Positions 8,575-19,558 of a stretch of DNA of 64,000 bases are shown in pieces (the first letter of the stretch is position 1; each line of letters begins with the position of its first letter). The stretch comes from Pollutimonas harenae (lineage in GTDB: Bacteria > Pseudomonadota > Gammaproteobacteria > Burkholderiales > Burkholderiaceae_B). Below the pieces are notes generated by a model. That model did no database searches, was not told the origin of the DNA, and saw only the letters and a list, made by a program, of their open reading frames with translations. The stretch covers positions 496,001 through 560,000 of the forward strand of contig NZ_SDQD01000002.1 of NCBI RefSeq assembly GCF_004153685.1, written 5' to 3'. The position numbers and the translations under genes are program-made.

Positions 8575-10163
8575 TGATGCGCTGTCGACTTATCGCGGCA
8601 ATGAACTGCTGCCTGGTTTTGTCGTCTTGTGCCTTAAGCGAGCAGGTCAGGCAGATTACCGACTCGATCAGCCAGGCACAATCCACGGCGCAAGACAAGC
8701 ATGAGCACTTCTTGCGAGCTACGCAAGGCCTCGAGGTGCGTAAGGCAGCACAAGAGGTAGATCGTCCCTGGCTGGCTGGACGTGCTCAGCCGCTAGCCCG
8801 TGAAGTCACCTTGCCGCCGGCCTTGCGAGCAAACGTCAATACAACGTTGATGTTCGCCGATGGCCCGCTTGATCTGACTGGCATTGCCCAGCGCATTACG
8901 CTGGCTACTCATATTCCCGTACATGTGCGCCCCGATGCCTTGCTCCCTCTCGAGCAGTTTCTGCCTCGCCTTGCACAAGCGGGGCAATCGGGCAGCACCG
9001 TCAAAGAACCGACTAGAGTGACCCTGGCCGGAGGCTCAGAACCGTTAGGACGTATCCTGGATCGCATTGGTGCCCGTTTGGGTGTCATGTGGCGATATCA
9101 GCAAGATCGAATCGAGTTCTATCGTACGGAAACCCGGGTGTTCAATGTACGGGCACTGACCTTGAATGCCAGTGCCCAGGCCTCGCTGGGCCTGAGCGGA
9201 GACAATAATAGCGAAGGCTTTGTCAGCACGTCGCGCACCAGTCTTGACAGCGGCCAGCATGATGTTCTGGCTGTGGTCAGGGCCCGTATCGAACCCTTTC
9301 TTTCGCGTTCGGGCGTGCTGGTGGCCGAGGCGGGTGCCAGCTCATCCATCGTCGTTACCGATACCCCCGACGTACTCCAGCAGATCGCTGCGTACCTCGA
9401 GCACGAAAACCGGGCACTTACGCGCCGCGTGCGCTTGATCTTCGAAGAACTGACTATTGTGGTCAATGATCATGCCGAGGCTGGACTGGACTGGAACCTG
9501 GTCTTTTCCAGCGCCAAGGTGGCCGCAGCAATGACCATGGCGGGAGCCGGCATGGCTGAGCCCGGAATGATCAGCTTGGGCCTGAAGCAGGGCTCTTTTC
9601 AGGGTTCAGATGCCATCGTCAAAGCCTTGAGCGAGGTTGGGCGGGTCGTACGGCGCAGCAGCCTTCCTGTATTGACCCTGAATCGGCGGCCAGTTACGCA
9701 TGCGGTGCGCACTACCTTTTCGTATATCGATAAGGTTCAGACCACTGCGCTGGCCAGCTCCCTGGGTATGGCTTTGCCATCGGTTTCTGTTAGCCAGCAG
9801 GAAGAAACAGTGGGCTCACTGCTTACTCTGGTGCCCGATGCCCAGGAAGACGGACAAATACTGTTGTCGGTGGCTTATGACAACACCGTGGCCCAACCAC
9901 TCAAATCAGTCACTTTTGGCGATAAAGACAATCCCCTGCAGCTGCAACAAATCACTATCGACGGAAACGGCACCGTACAGCAGGTAGCACTTCAGCCAGG
10001 CCAACCGCTGTTGATTTCAGGGTTTGATCGTACACAGGAAGAGACCGAAGGCAGGCGTCTTAATCCCGGTATGCCGTTGGTGTTGGGTGGCAGTGACCGT
10101 GCTTCGCGCCAAAGCCTGATGACGGTCATGATAGTCACAGCGCAGGTCGAAGAGGGGTTCTGA
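8574..10163 (+). CDS. pilN: PilN-family type IVb pilus secretin
   Basis: A 529-residue outer-membrane secretin lipoprotein that should form the gated channel for the pilus. The lipobox LSSC places the modified cysteine at residue 19. The N-terminal half carries repeated short periplasmic N-domains, and the C-terminal half is the secretin beta-barrel, with a GLDWNLVFSS segment, the conserved VPDAQEDGQILLSV region and the closing GMPLVLGG strand. The length and order match R64 PilN. The ATG at 8574 shares a base with the stop of the TcpQ-like gene (TAATG); the next codon is also ATG. The downstream gene starts 1 base after the stop. Confidence 0.88.
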   Translation: MMRCRLIAAMNCCLVLSSCALSEQVRQITDSISQAQSTAQDKHEHFLRATQGLEVRKAAQEVDRPWLAGRAQPLAREVTLPPALRANVNTTLMFADGPLDLTGIAQRITLATHIPVHVRPDALLPLEQFLPRLAQAGQSGSTVKEPTRVTLAGGSEPLGRILDRIGARLGVMWRYQQDRIEFYRTETRVFNVRALTLNASAQASLGLSGDNNSEGFVSTSRTSLDSGQHDVLAVVRARIEPFLSRSGVLVAEAGASSSIVVTDTPDVLQQIAAYLEHENRALTRRVRLIFEELTIVVNDHAEAGLDWNLVFSSAKVAAAMTMAGAGMAEPGMISLGLKQGSFQGSDAIVKALSEVGRVVRRSSLPVLTLNRRPVTHAVRTTFSYIDKVQTTALASSLGMALPSVSVSQQEETVGSLLTLVPDAQEDGQILLSVAYDNTVAQPLKSVTFGDKDNPLQLQQITIDGNGTVQQVALQPGQPLLISGFDRTQEETEGRRLNPGMPLVLGGSDRASRQSLMTVMIVTAQVEEGF

Positions 10164-10164
10164 C

Positions 10165-11538
10165 ATGGCGACTGCTCTTGCACCGCTGATACTGCCCACA
10201 GCCGCTGGCACCCTCGTGTTCGGCATGGACTGGTTTCCTATGCTGGGAGGCCAGTCTGGCAAGGCAGGGATGAAGCTGGCTCGCAGGCACAGATCCACGC
10301 ACCTTGTACCGCCTGTTACTGCATTGGGTTCTATCGGTCTTGTATCGCTCAAAAGGCAAAGACCTTCAAGAAAAATCAAGATGTATTCCGCAGCACAGAA
10401 TGTGGCGCAGCTTTTTTCCACTGGGTCGGTGGCCCTTTTGATTGAACTGCCGCAAATGGGGTACTGGCTGGTAGCCATCCACGAGGGCGCGGTGGTGACA
10501 CGTACCGATCAAGTCTACCTGTCACTGGACGACGCTGGTGAAGTCATCGATAGCCTGAGTCAGGCATATCCACAGCTTCAAGTTCTCTCTCAGGAGCAAG
10601 ACAATAAGCTGCCTACTCTGGATGGGATCGCTGCAGCCAGTGCCAGCTGTAGTCAATTGCAGCCCGTTCGGCGCTGGCAATCAGCCATGCCCTGGCCGGT
10701 GCAGGGCTTTGTGCTGGCGCTGGTTCTGGTCTTGTTGCTTCCTCGTGCTTTGCCGCTGTTCCATGGTGCTCAGACAAGCGTGCCAGAACCCCCGGTACTC
10801 AATCCGGCACAAGCCTGGCGTTTGGCCGTGACAGCTTCGGCCAACAGACACCGAGTACATGGTCGCAAGGGGATGCGTACCTTGATTGACTCTTTTCTTG
10901 CCCTGCCAACAAGTCTGGGCGGCTGGGCCCTGCAGCGCGCCATCTGCAAGCCCGAAGCAGGTCGCTGGTTATGTCAGGCCGAGTACGAACGGCAAGATGT
11001 CAAGGCAAGCAACAGCTCTTTTCTGGCCTCGTCTTTGCCTGCATGGAAAGCCGAGTTTTCATCACTCGACCGCGTGTCGGTGGGCTGGCAGATTGAGTCC
11101 CACGACATGCCTTTGTTGCAAGCAAGCCTGTCGTCCTCGGCACAGACTGAGCGTGATTTGTTGAGTGCCTTGCAGGGCATCAGACCCAGTTTTCTACAAA
11201 TGCAAATAGGGCAGCCTGTACCCATTCCGTTGGTAGTGCCCAAAGACCAGCAGGGGCGACCATTGCCGCGACCGAAAGAGCAAATGGTCTATGCGTCCAG
11301 GCCTGTTCAGATTGCCGGGCCATTGCGTTCGGCCATTCTGTTGCTGCCCAACGCAGAAACCATGTCCTGGCTGAACGCCTCCCTGACTATCAACCAAGCC
11401 GACAAGGTTGGCTTGACCAGCAGCAAATTGAACTTGTCACTTCAAGGGCATATTTATGAAATTGATAACGCAATGGATGGTGGGTCTGGCACTGTTATGT
11501 GTGTCCAGCTTGACGACGGCCGCTGCGCCGGGCCATGA
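10165..11538 (+). CDS. pilO2: Type IVb pilus accessory protein PilO2
   Basis: A 457-residue inner-membrane protein of the PilO2 family, thought to help organise the inner-membrane platform. There is a cytoplasmic N-terminal half of about 175 residues with a WLVAIHEGAVV stretch. A single transmembrane helix follows near residues 181-198 (GFVLALVLVLLLPRALPL), then a periplasmic domain. It matches the position and length of PilO in R64. Its 3' end overlaps pilP by 83 bases. I recognise it from context and architecture more than from sharp motifs. Confidence 0.78.
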   Translation: MATALAPLILPTAAGTLVFGMDWFPMLGGQSGKAGMKLARRHRSTHLVPPVTALGSIGLVSLKRQRPSRKIKMYSAAQNVAQLFSTGSVALLIELPQMGYWLVAIHEGAVVTRTDQVYLSLDDAGEVIDSLSQAYPQLQVLSQEQDNKLPTLDGIAAASASCSQLQPVRRWQSAMPWPVQGFVLALVLVLLLPRALPLFHGAQTSVPEPPVLNPAQAWRLAVTASANRHRVHGRKGMRTLIDSFLALPTSLGGWALQRAICKPEAGRWLCQAEYERQDVKASNSSFLASSLPAWKAEFSSLDRVSVGWQIESHDMPLLQASLSSSAQTERDLLSALQGIRPSFLQMQIGQPVPIPLVVPKDQQGRPLPRPKEQMVYASRPVQIAGPLRSAILLLPNAETMSWLNASLTINQADKVGLTSSKLNLSLQGHIYEIDNAMDGGSGTVMCVQLDDGRCAGP

Positions 11539-11911
11539 AGACCTGAGCAGTCATCAGATGTCAGTGCGTGAACTGATGTATCTCGATACTGCGTTGGCGC
11601 TCGAACATACCAAAGCGCGTCTGCGTCAGCAGCGTGTGGGACAAGACATTGCAGAGAATGCCGGGCAGATTGCGCAGAGTGGTGCGCTTAAGCTGCTGGC
11701 TATATACGGAGTCGGAAAAAAGTTGTTGGCCGAAGTCCGGATAGGTGAACGTACGCATATCTATATGCGTGGCCAGGCTTGGGCGGTAGGCATGAAGGCA
11801 AGCCCATCTTCTTATCGCTTGCAAGGCATATCTGGTTCTTGTGTGCATCTGAAGCGGGAGGAAGAAGGACATACTCTGTGCTTGCACCCGGGCTTATGGG
11901 GTGATAAATGA
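11456..11911 (+). CDS. pilP: Type IV pilus biogenesis protein PilP
   Basis: A 151-residue periplasmic protein with a clear signal peptide (hydrophobic core about residues 8-22, likely cut after AAA, residue 24). It has a heptad-like helical middle (LALEHTKARLRQQRV) and a small C-terminal beta domain with a Cys pair, the layout of R64 PilP and the GspC-like connectors that link the inner-membrane platform to the secretin. The ATG at 11456 is required by the signal peptide, so the gene truly overlaps pilO2 by 83 bases in another frame. Its stop overlaps the ATPase start as ATGA. Confidence 0.8.
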   Translation: MKLITQWMVGLALLCVSSLTTAAAPGHEDLSSHQMSVRELMYLDTALALEHTKARLRQQRVGQDIAENAGQIAQSGALKLLAIYGVGKKLLAEVRIGERTHIYMRGQAWAVGMKASPSSYRLQGISGSCVHLKREEEGHTLCLHPGLWGDK

Positions 11912-13623
11912 ATGCAACACTTGGACAATGGCGTCGCACTACCCGACAGGACTTGGCTGCCGTTGCGCCGTCTACACGCTTCAACTCGGCTGCTGCAGTG
12001 ACAATCTCCAGCGCTGACGATCTGGCTGCGTTGTGCCCCGCATTTGTCCGTTCCCTGAGTGCTCAGTTCGATGTAGAGTTGCTGGCGGGTCGTCTCGGAC
12101 CTGTCCTCCTTGACGATCAGTCCGTAGCAATATTCTCCCTGGCCGAGCATGTAGGTAGCGACCAGGCTGATGAGTTGGAGCGTCGCGTTCTGGCGTCAGG
12201 ATACCGTCTATCCAAGCCGGCCCGATACATTCTGGCTGCTCCTCTATTGCTGGCCGTCGCGCGCAGCCAGATAACACCCCAGTCTCTTGCCAGTCAGCCT
12301 CGCACCGGATTCGAGCAATCCAGAACCGCACTGGCCGAAGCTTTCCAGGACTTGCTTGGGTGGGGAGTGCGTCACGATGCCAGCGATATTCACTTGAACG
12401 TGCGTCTGAATGAGCCTGAATCCGAAGTGAAGTACACGGTATCGGGGCGCTATGTAGCTCCTGAGCGCTTCCGACGTATGCCTACCAGCACGCTGTTCGA
12501 CATGTTGTCGGTGGCCTGGATGGATATCTGCGGCGGAAATGGCGCCGTATTCGATCCCTTCATCGAACAGCAGGGCAGCCTGGTAAAACAAGTCGATGGA
12601 CAAAGCATCATGCTGCGTTGGGCATCGTTGGCTGCCGACGAAGGGCCCAGTGTATGCCTGCGTTTGCTAAGGCGTGATGCGGCTGCCCGTTTGCCTGATC
12701 TTGGGCAGCTGGGTTATCTGGCTGATCAGATATCGCTTGTAGACCGGGTCATGCAGTCTGAAGGCGGCGTGGTGATCTTTGCGGGAACGGTCGGTTCGGG
12801 CAAGTCCACCAGCCTAGCCTCATTGATTACACGGCTGCCCTCGCACCGCAAGGTAATCACGCTCGAAGAACCGGTCGAATATCTAATACCGGCCTCGATA
12901 CAAAACTCTATTGCACGACAATTGCGCACTGCAGCACATGATAGCTATGCGTCCAAGCTCCGGGCATTGAAGCGTTCAGCCATGACCGACGTTCTTCTGG
13001 GCGAAGTACGAGATGAAGAAACCGGCAGGGCGTTCATGGACCTGGCCGGGTCTGGCGTCAATGTATACACCACGGTTCACGCACCATCGGCTGCTCATAT
13101 TCCGCGTAGGCTGGCGTCCGATTTCATAGGCGTATCGTCGGATTTCCTGGCTACGCCCGGAATTCTCAAGCTCATGATATTTCAGGCATTGTTGCCGGTG
13201 TTGTGCCAGCAGTGTGCTTTGCCTGTCAGATATTTGCAAAAACTGGGCGGGCATTCTGGAAAGCACGGCCACCACCAGGGGCATGGCGCGGCATGGCTGG
13301 ACCTGGTGCGGCAGCTCTACGACTGCTCCGGAGATTCCTGGCGCATACGCAACCCCGAGGGATGCACGGCATGCCGCAAAGATCGTCTGCCCGAACTGAA
13401 CGGATACGCTGGCCGTACGGTCGTGGCTGAAATCATCGAACCTCCGCTTGGTTTGCATCAGGCGCGTTCTGCCATGGATTGCGCCATGCATAAAGCGGAT
13501 GCAGGGCTTATCGATCTGCGCGATATCGAAGTTCGTTTCCATGCCTTCGAGACCGAGCAAGTCCGACGTGCGATGCAAGCAAAGGCAGCAGTACCCGCTG
13601 CAGGCTTGAGGATGGTGATATGA
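11908..13623 (+). CDS. pilQ: Type IVb pilus extension ATPase PilQ
   Basis: A 571-residue GspE/PilB-superfamily ATPase that should power pilus extension at the cytoplasmic face of the platform. The SDIHLN motif precedes the Walker A GTVGSGKST (Lys299); the Asp and Walker B boxes are LEEPVEY and LLGEVRDEET, and the His box is TTVHAPSA. The tetracysteine zinc site of the extension-ATPase class is present as Cys433, Cys436, Cys486 and Cys489. An unusual His cluster (His449, 453, 455, 456, 459) and Cys473 sit between the two Cys pairs. The start overlaps the pilP stop by 4 bases, and the stop overlaps pilR by 4. Confidence 0.88.
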   Translation: MNATLGQWRRTTRQDLAAVAPSTRFNSAAAVTISSADDLAALCPAFVRSLSAQFDVELLAGRLGPVLLDDQSVAIFSLAEHVGSDQADELERRVLASGYRLSKPARYILAAPLLLAVARSQITPQSLASQPRTGFEQSRTALAEAFQDLLGWGVRHDASDIHLNVRLNEPESEVKYTVSGRYVAPERFRRMPTSTLFDMLSVAWMDICGGNGAVFDPFIEQQGSLVKQVDGQSIMLRWASLAADEGPSVCLRLLRRDAAARLPDLGQLGYLADQISLVDRVMQSEGGVVIFAGTVGSGKSTSLASLITRLPSHRKVITLEEPVEYLIPASIQNSIARQLRTAAHDSYASKLRALKRSAMTDVLLGEVRDEETGRAFMDLAGSGVNVYTTVHAPSAAHIPRRLASDFIGVSSDFLATPGILKLMIFQALLPVLCQQCALPVRYLQKLGGHSGKHGHHQGHGAAWLDLVRQLYDCSGDSWRIRNPEGCTACRKDRLPELNGYAGRTVVAEIIEPPLGLHQARSAMDCAMHKADAGLIDLRDIEVRFHAFETEQVRRAMQAKAAVPAAGLRMVI

Positions 13624-14756
13624 GCCATTATTCAGCACGTCGGCCGGTACGTGTGCAGTGGCTGCAGGCTTTGCTGCATCGCTACGACTGCCAAAGATTT
13701 TCGGCTGTTCGCGCCGATTACTACGACTATCTGGCGGCCTTGTTGCAAGGCATGCAGCAGGGCCGAACGCTCAAAGAGGTTTTTGAGCTGGATGCACGTC
13801 GTTACGGACCGCATTCGGTGCGAGGGCGCTTGTCCAGCCATTGGGCACAGTCCTACCAAATGGCCGGAGGTGATCTGTACACCACCTGGCTGGACAGCTT
13901 CCCGCAAAATGAGCTGGGCTTGTTGCGCGCAGCACAGGCTTTTGGCGGTACCGTCTTGCTGCGCACATTAGCTGAACTCTCTTCTGCGTTGCGGCTGGCT
14001 GAGCAAGCCAGGCATATCCTGAGCTCTACACTTTGGGCAGGGGTGACGGCCCTGCTCATGCTTTTTGTCATGATGCTGGCGGTGCCTGGTTTCACCGTAC
14101 CTCGTCTGCTCAATACCTTCGATGCCGTGCCGGCTGAATACCATGGTCGGTTGACTGTCTTGTTGCTGCGTTTTGCGGGTGTCATCGAGGCGTATTGGCT
14201 GTTCTTGGCCGTGTTGTTGCTGGGTGGTGCATCACTGTTGCTATGGTCACTACCCAATACAGGTGGGCCGCTGCGTCGCCGGCTCGATCGCTATGCGTTC
14301 TGGCGTCTTTATCGTTATATCCACGCCTTGCGTTTTCTGAGCATGCTGGCCATTTTGCTGATGCGGGACGATGTCGGGTCCACGCAATTGAAGACTGTGC
14401 TGTCTTTGCAAAAAATGGGTGCTTCCCGCTGGCTCGACAGCTATATCGATCTCATGCTCGATCGCATTGACCTAGGCATAGCCGGTGCCGATACCTTTGA
14501 TGTCAACTTACTGGATCAGCCGCACTTCTGGTTTCTTGCCGACATGATGACGGCCCGCGGACTTTATACCGGTCTGATGCTGGGTACTGAGCGCTTGCGC
14601 ATCCATGTACTGAGTGCGACGGCCAGGCAGGCAGCCATATTACGGTGGTGCTTATTGTTGGGCTGTCTGGCTGGCCTGTTGGGCCTGGGTCTGTGGCATT
14701 ACGCCGTCATCGATGAACTGCGTCGTTCACTCATGCTTTTCTACGCCAGCCAATAG
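13620..14756 (+). CDS. pilR: Type IVb pilus inner-membrane platform protein PilR
   Basis: A 378-residue GspF/PilC-family polytopic protein. Hydrophobic helices lie at about residues 140-160, 190-212 and 350-372, separating two cytoplasmic four-helix domains, the standard GspF layout. It should form the platform that the ATPase rotates to add pilin subunits. The start is an ATGA overlap with pilQ, so the pair is probably translationally coupled. There is a 27-base gap to the pilin gene. Confidence 0.85.
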   Translation: MSHYSARRPVRVQWLQALLHRYDCQRFSAVRADYYDYLAALLQGMQQGRTLKEVFELDARRYGPHSVRGRLSSHWAQSYQMAGGDLYTTWLDSFPQNELGLLRAAQAFGGTVLLRTLAELSSALRLAEQARHILSSTLWAGVTALLMLFVMMLAVPGFTVPRLLNTFDAVPAEYHGRLTVLLLRFAGVIEAYWLFLAVLLLGGASLLLWSLPNTGGPLRRRLDRYAFWRLYRYIHALRFLSMLAILLMRDDVGSTQLKTVLSLQKMGASRWLDSYIDLMLDRIDLGIAGADTFDVNLLDQPHFWFLADMMTARGLYTGLMLGTERLRIHVLSATARQAAILRWCLLLGCLAGLLGLGLWHYAVIDELRRSLMLFYASQ

Positions 14757-14783
14757 GGGCCGGCTTATTTTCAAGGAGCTGTC

Positions 14784-15344
14784 ATGTCTGCTATGAAGCC
14801 TGCCCAGCAGGGATTCTCGTTGATCGAAGTATCCATCGTCACCGCCATCGTCTTGTTGCTGGCCATTATCGGTGTGCCGGCGATCGGCGGCTATGTGGTT
14901 GAAAACAAGGTTCCCAAAGTGGGCGAGGAACTGGCTCGATTCATTCTTCAGACCAAGGTCAATGCGCCCAATGGTTCCAGCACACCTTATAGCGGTATCT
15001 CCACCTTGAACTTTGCGAGCATGGTTCACGACTCCAGCATCTTCACGGTGTCAGGCACCGGGGCGACAACCAAGGTGATGCATGGTTTGGGAGCAGGCGG
15101 CGAAGTGAGTGTGGCGGAGTCTGATTCCGGAGCGGCGTTCTCCATTACGCTATCCAAGGTACACGATGCAGCCTGCCCGTCCATAGCCTCGGTCATGCAG
15201 CGGGTATCAGACACTATCACGGTCGGTTTTGATGGTCAGGCTGCTACAGCCGTCAAAGATCAGAGCACACATTACAGCGCCCTGGCTGCAGAGTCTTATT
15301 GTGCGGCCGGCGCGGTCAATACCTTCGTCTTTACAGCCAGCTGA
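14784..15344 (+). CDS. pilS: Major type IVb prepilin PilS
   Basis: A 186-residue prepilin. The leader MSAMKPAQQG is followed by FSLIEVSIVTAIVLLLAII, giving cleavage between Gly10 and Phe11, Glu at mature position 5 and the hydrophobic stalk helix. Two cysteines in the second half (one in AACPS, one in SYCAAG) can form the D-region disulfide. AAGGAG (14773-14778) stands just upstream as a strong ribosome site, as expected for the most abundant subunit. The leader is short and the mature N-terminus is Phe, both more like type IVa than classical type IVb pilins. Its identity as the major pilin rests on operon position and size. Confidence 0.87.
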   Translation: MSAMKPAQQGFSLIEVSIVTAIVLLLAIIGVPAIGGYVVENKVPKVGEELARFILQTKVNAPNGSSTPYSGISTLNFASMVHDSSIFTVSGTGATTKVMHGLGAGGEVSVAESDSGAAFSITLSKVHDAACPSIASVMQRVSDTITVGFDGQAATAVKDQSTHYSALAAESYCAAGAVNTFVFTAS

Positions 15345-15376
15345 GTCGTCAAGGCCGGTCAAGGAGGGTCTTCAGT

Positions 15377-15412
15377 ATGGAGCAATCAGGCGATCGGAGT
15401 GCGGTGCCATGA
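15377..15412 (+). CDS. Short leader reading frame before pilV
   Basis: An 11-codon frame ([11 protein letters not shown]) begins at ATG 15377, 9 bases after AAGGAGG (15361-15367). Its TGA overlaps the pilV ATG in the form ATGA. This is the arrangement of a translational-coupling leader. The peptide itself resembles nothing I know. Whether it is translated is an inference from the ribosome site and overlap. Confidence 0.35.
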   Translation: MEQSGDRSAVP

Positions 15413-16437
15413 CAGTGCGCAGGCAACAGGGGTTTGTATTGCTGGAGTTGGTCCTGGCTGTATTGCTGGCTGCCCTCTTGGCAGGGTGGGGCACGCAAAC
15501 ATTGATCAACAAGATCAACGATGCTGGTGCCCAGGCGCATGCGGCATGGATGTTGTCACTCAAGAAAGCAGTGCAAGATTACATAGAGCGCTATGCGAGT
15601 GCTTTGGCGCAGGCCGGACACACTGCGGCGCTGGTTGATGCGGGGTATGTTGATTGGGCACTCCCCACGATTGATGAGCTCAAGGCTGATGGTTTGCTTT
15701 CACCAGGCTTTCCAGGCCATGTTCGGCCGGGTGGGGGCGCTACGGTGCGTCTCATGCGCCATGGCGCATGCCCGGGAGGCAACTGCCGCATCGAGGCCTT
15801 GATTCATAGCAATAGTCCTTTTCTAAAGAAGCACACGAATCGTGTTGACGAGCAAATGGTGGCCCAGTGGCTGATGGCCAGTCAGGGTTGGGGAGGGTGG
15901 GTTGATGGCAAGCGGCCGGGGGTCCTGGGCGGTGCGGCGTTCGAATATGCCAACCCACCCTGGTCCGGTACACCCTTGCCAGCCGGAACAGTGGCGCTCG
16001 CCCTGACTTCAGAACAACTGCACAAGCTTGATTTTCTGCGCGTGGGCGATGAGCGTGATCCTAGTTTTCAGGGAACCGCCACCGTGCAAGGGACGATCCA
16101 GTCTGGTGCCGACCTGCGTGTGCAGCGATATCTATATCTGAATACGCCTGAGCAAATGCTGCAGCCTTGTGTCGATGAGGGCGCAATTAGCCGTGAGTCC
16201 AACGGAGGCATGCTCATTTGCCAAAACCAACTGTGGCGCCCGCTTGCGCGTCGCAGCGCGGGAGGCTTTTCCACTCATCAGTGGCGGGGGTGCCAGAACA
16301 GTTTTGGAACATCCACAGCCAATCCGGTGACGGGTGGCTGCAGTTGTCCTGAGCACTCCACGACGGTACAAATTTCCGACAGTGGTCCTCAGGTATACCC
16401 GGAGGGTCGAACCGTAGGATTTTTGTGTGTGGATTAG
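15409..16437 (+). CDS. pilV: PilV-like minor pilin, fixed tip adhesin
   Basis: A 342-residue prepilin-like protein. The leader MTVRRQQG precedes [17 protein letters not shown], so cleavage at Gly8/Phe9 and Glu at mature position 5 are expected. The body fits the constant region of shufflon-type PilV proteins. The Cys-rich C-terminus ([25 protein letters not shown], final FLCVD) resembles their exchangeable tip modules. The start at 15409 is set by the prepilin leader and GGAG at 15396-15399; more upstream starts would bury the leader. No recombination sites or rci-type recombinase follow, so the tip is not switchable here. alaS begins 43 bases later. Confidence 0.8.
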   Translation: MTVRRQQGFVLLELVLAVLLAALLAGWGTQTLINKINDAGAQAHAAWMLSLKKAVQDYIERYASALAQAGHTAALVDAGYVDWALPTIDELKADGLLSPGFPGHVRPGGGATVRLMRHGACPGGNCRIEALIHSNSPFLKKHTNRVDEQMVAQWLMASQGWGGWVDGKRPGVLGGAAFEYANPPWSGTPLPAGTVALALTSEQLHKLDFLRVGDERDPSFQGTATVQGTIQSGADLRVQRYLYLNTPEQMLQPCVDEGAISRESNGGMLICQNQLWRPLARRSAGGFSTHQWRGCQNSFGTSTANPVTGGCSCPEHSTTVQISDSGPQVYPEGRTVGFLCVD

Positions 16438-16441
16438 TGTT

Positions 16442-16447
16442 TATAAT
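16442..16447 (+). promoter_or_regulatory. Candidate -10 element for alaS
   Basis: A perfect TATAAT lies 33 bases before the alaS ATG, just after the pilV stop. No convincing -35 box is seen at the right spacing (TTGTGT at 16423-16428 is only 13 bases away). Confidence 0.35.
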
Positions 16448-16480
16448 GCTTGGTTACCTATCAATACGTGCTTTTCTGCA

Positions 16481-19102
<2,622 letters not shown>

Positions 19103-19108
19103 AGTGCA

Positions 19109-19390
19109 ATGCCCAATATATCGAAACCGCTCATGACTGATACCGACCAATCCTTGCCTGATGCCCAGCTTGAAGTCGATGCTTCGGGCCTGAAATGCCC
19201 CTTGCCCATCTTGCGTGCCAAGAAGGCGCTCGCCCAAATCGAGGGCGGGCAGGTTCTTAAAGTCATCACGACCGACACGCACGCAATCAAGGATTTTCAG
19301 GCGTTTGCGAGGCAAACGGGTAACACACTAGAGGCACAACTCGAAACCGAGACAGGCGCGGTGCACTATTTGCGTCGACGTGCTACATAG
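19109..19390 (+). CDS. tusA: TusA-family sulfur carrier/transferase
   Basis: A 93-residue small protein with the hallmark CPLPILRAKKAL, with the persulfide-carrying cysteine at residue 30. TusA-type proteins relay sulfur for tRNA thiolation and other pathways. The ATG at 19109 follows alaS by 6 bases; the ATG at 19133 (MTDTDQS) is an alternative start giving 85 residues. TusA, YedF and SirA names are mixed in this family, and there are no tusBCD genes nearby, so the exact role is open. Confidence 0.85.
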   Translation: MPNISKPLMTDTDQSLPDAQLEVDASGLKCPLPILRAKKALAQIEGGQVLKVITTDTHAIKDFQAFARQTGNTLEAQLETETGAVHYLRRRAT

Positions 19391-19494
19391 CATGTGGTGT
19401 GGCGCTTGTGGTTCCGAAACAAGGCCGCAAGCTTACCGCGCTATTCGGTTTGTTGCTTTTTGATTGTATATTTAGAGATTCAGCACGGTATGGT

Positions 19495-19524
19495 TTGCGA
19501 ATGCTAGCCAAAAAGTGCTAGAAT
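19495..19524 (+). promoter_or_regulatory. Promoter of rpsP-rimM-trmD
   Basis: TTGCGA (19495-19500) and TAGAAT (19519-19524) are 18 bases apart. A TG one base before the -10 box gives an extended -10 (TGCTAGAAT). The rpsP start codon lies 34 bases beyond. Confidence 0.6.
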
Positions 19525-19558
19525 CTTTTGTTTTTCACAGTATTTTCAAAGGATTACC

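Noticed and set aside
16380-16480. Shufflon repeats or recombination sites after pilV
   Set aside because: The region is 43 bases of non-repetitive sequence leading to alaS; no inverted copies of the pilV end are seen.
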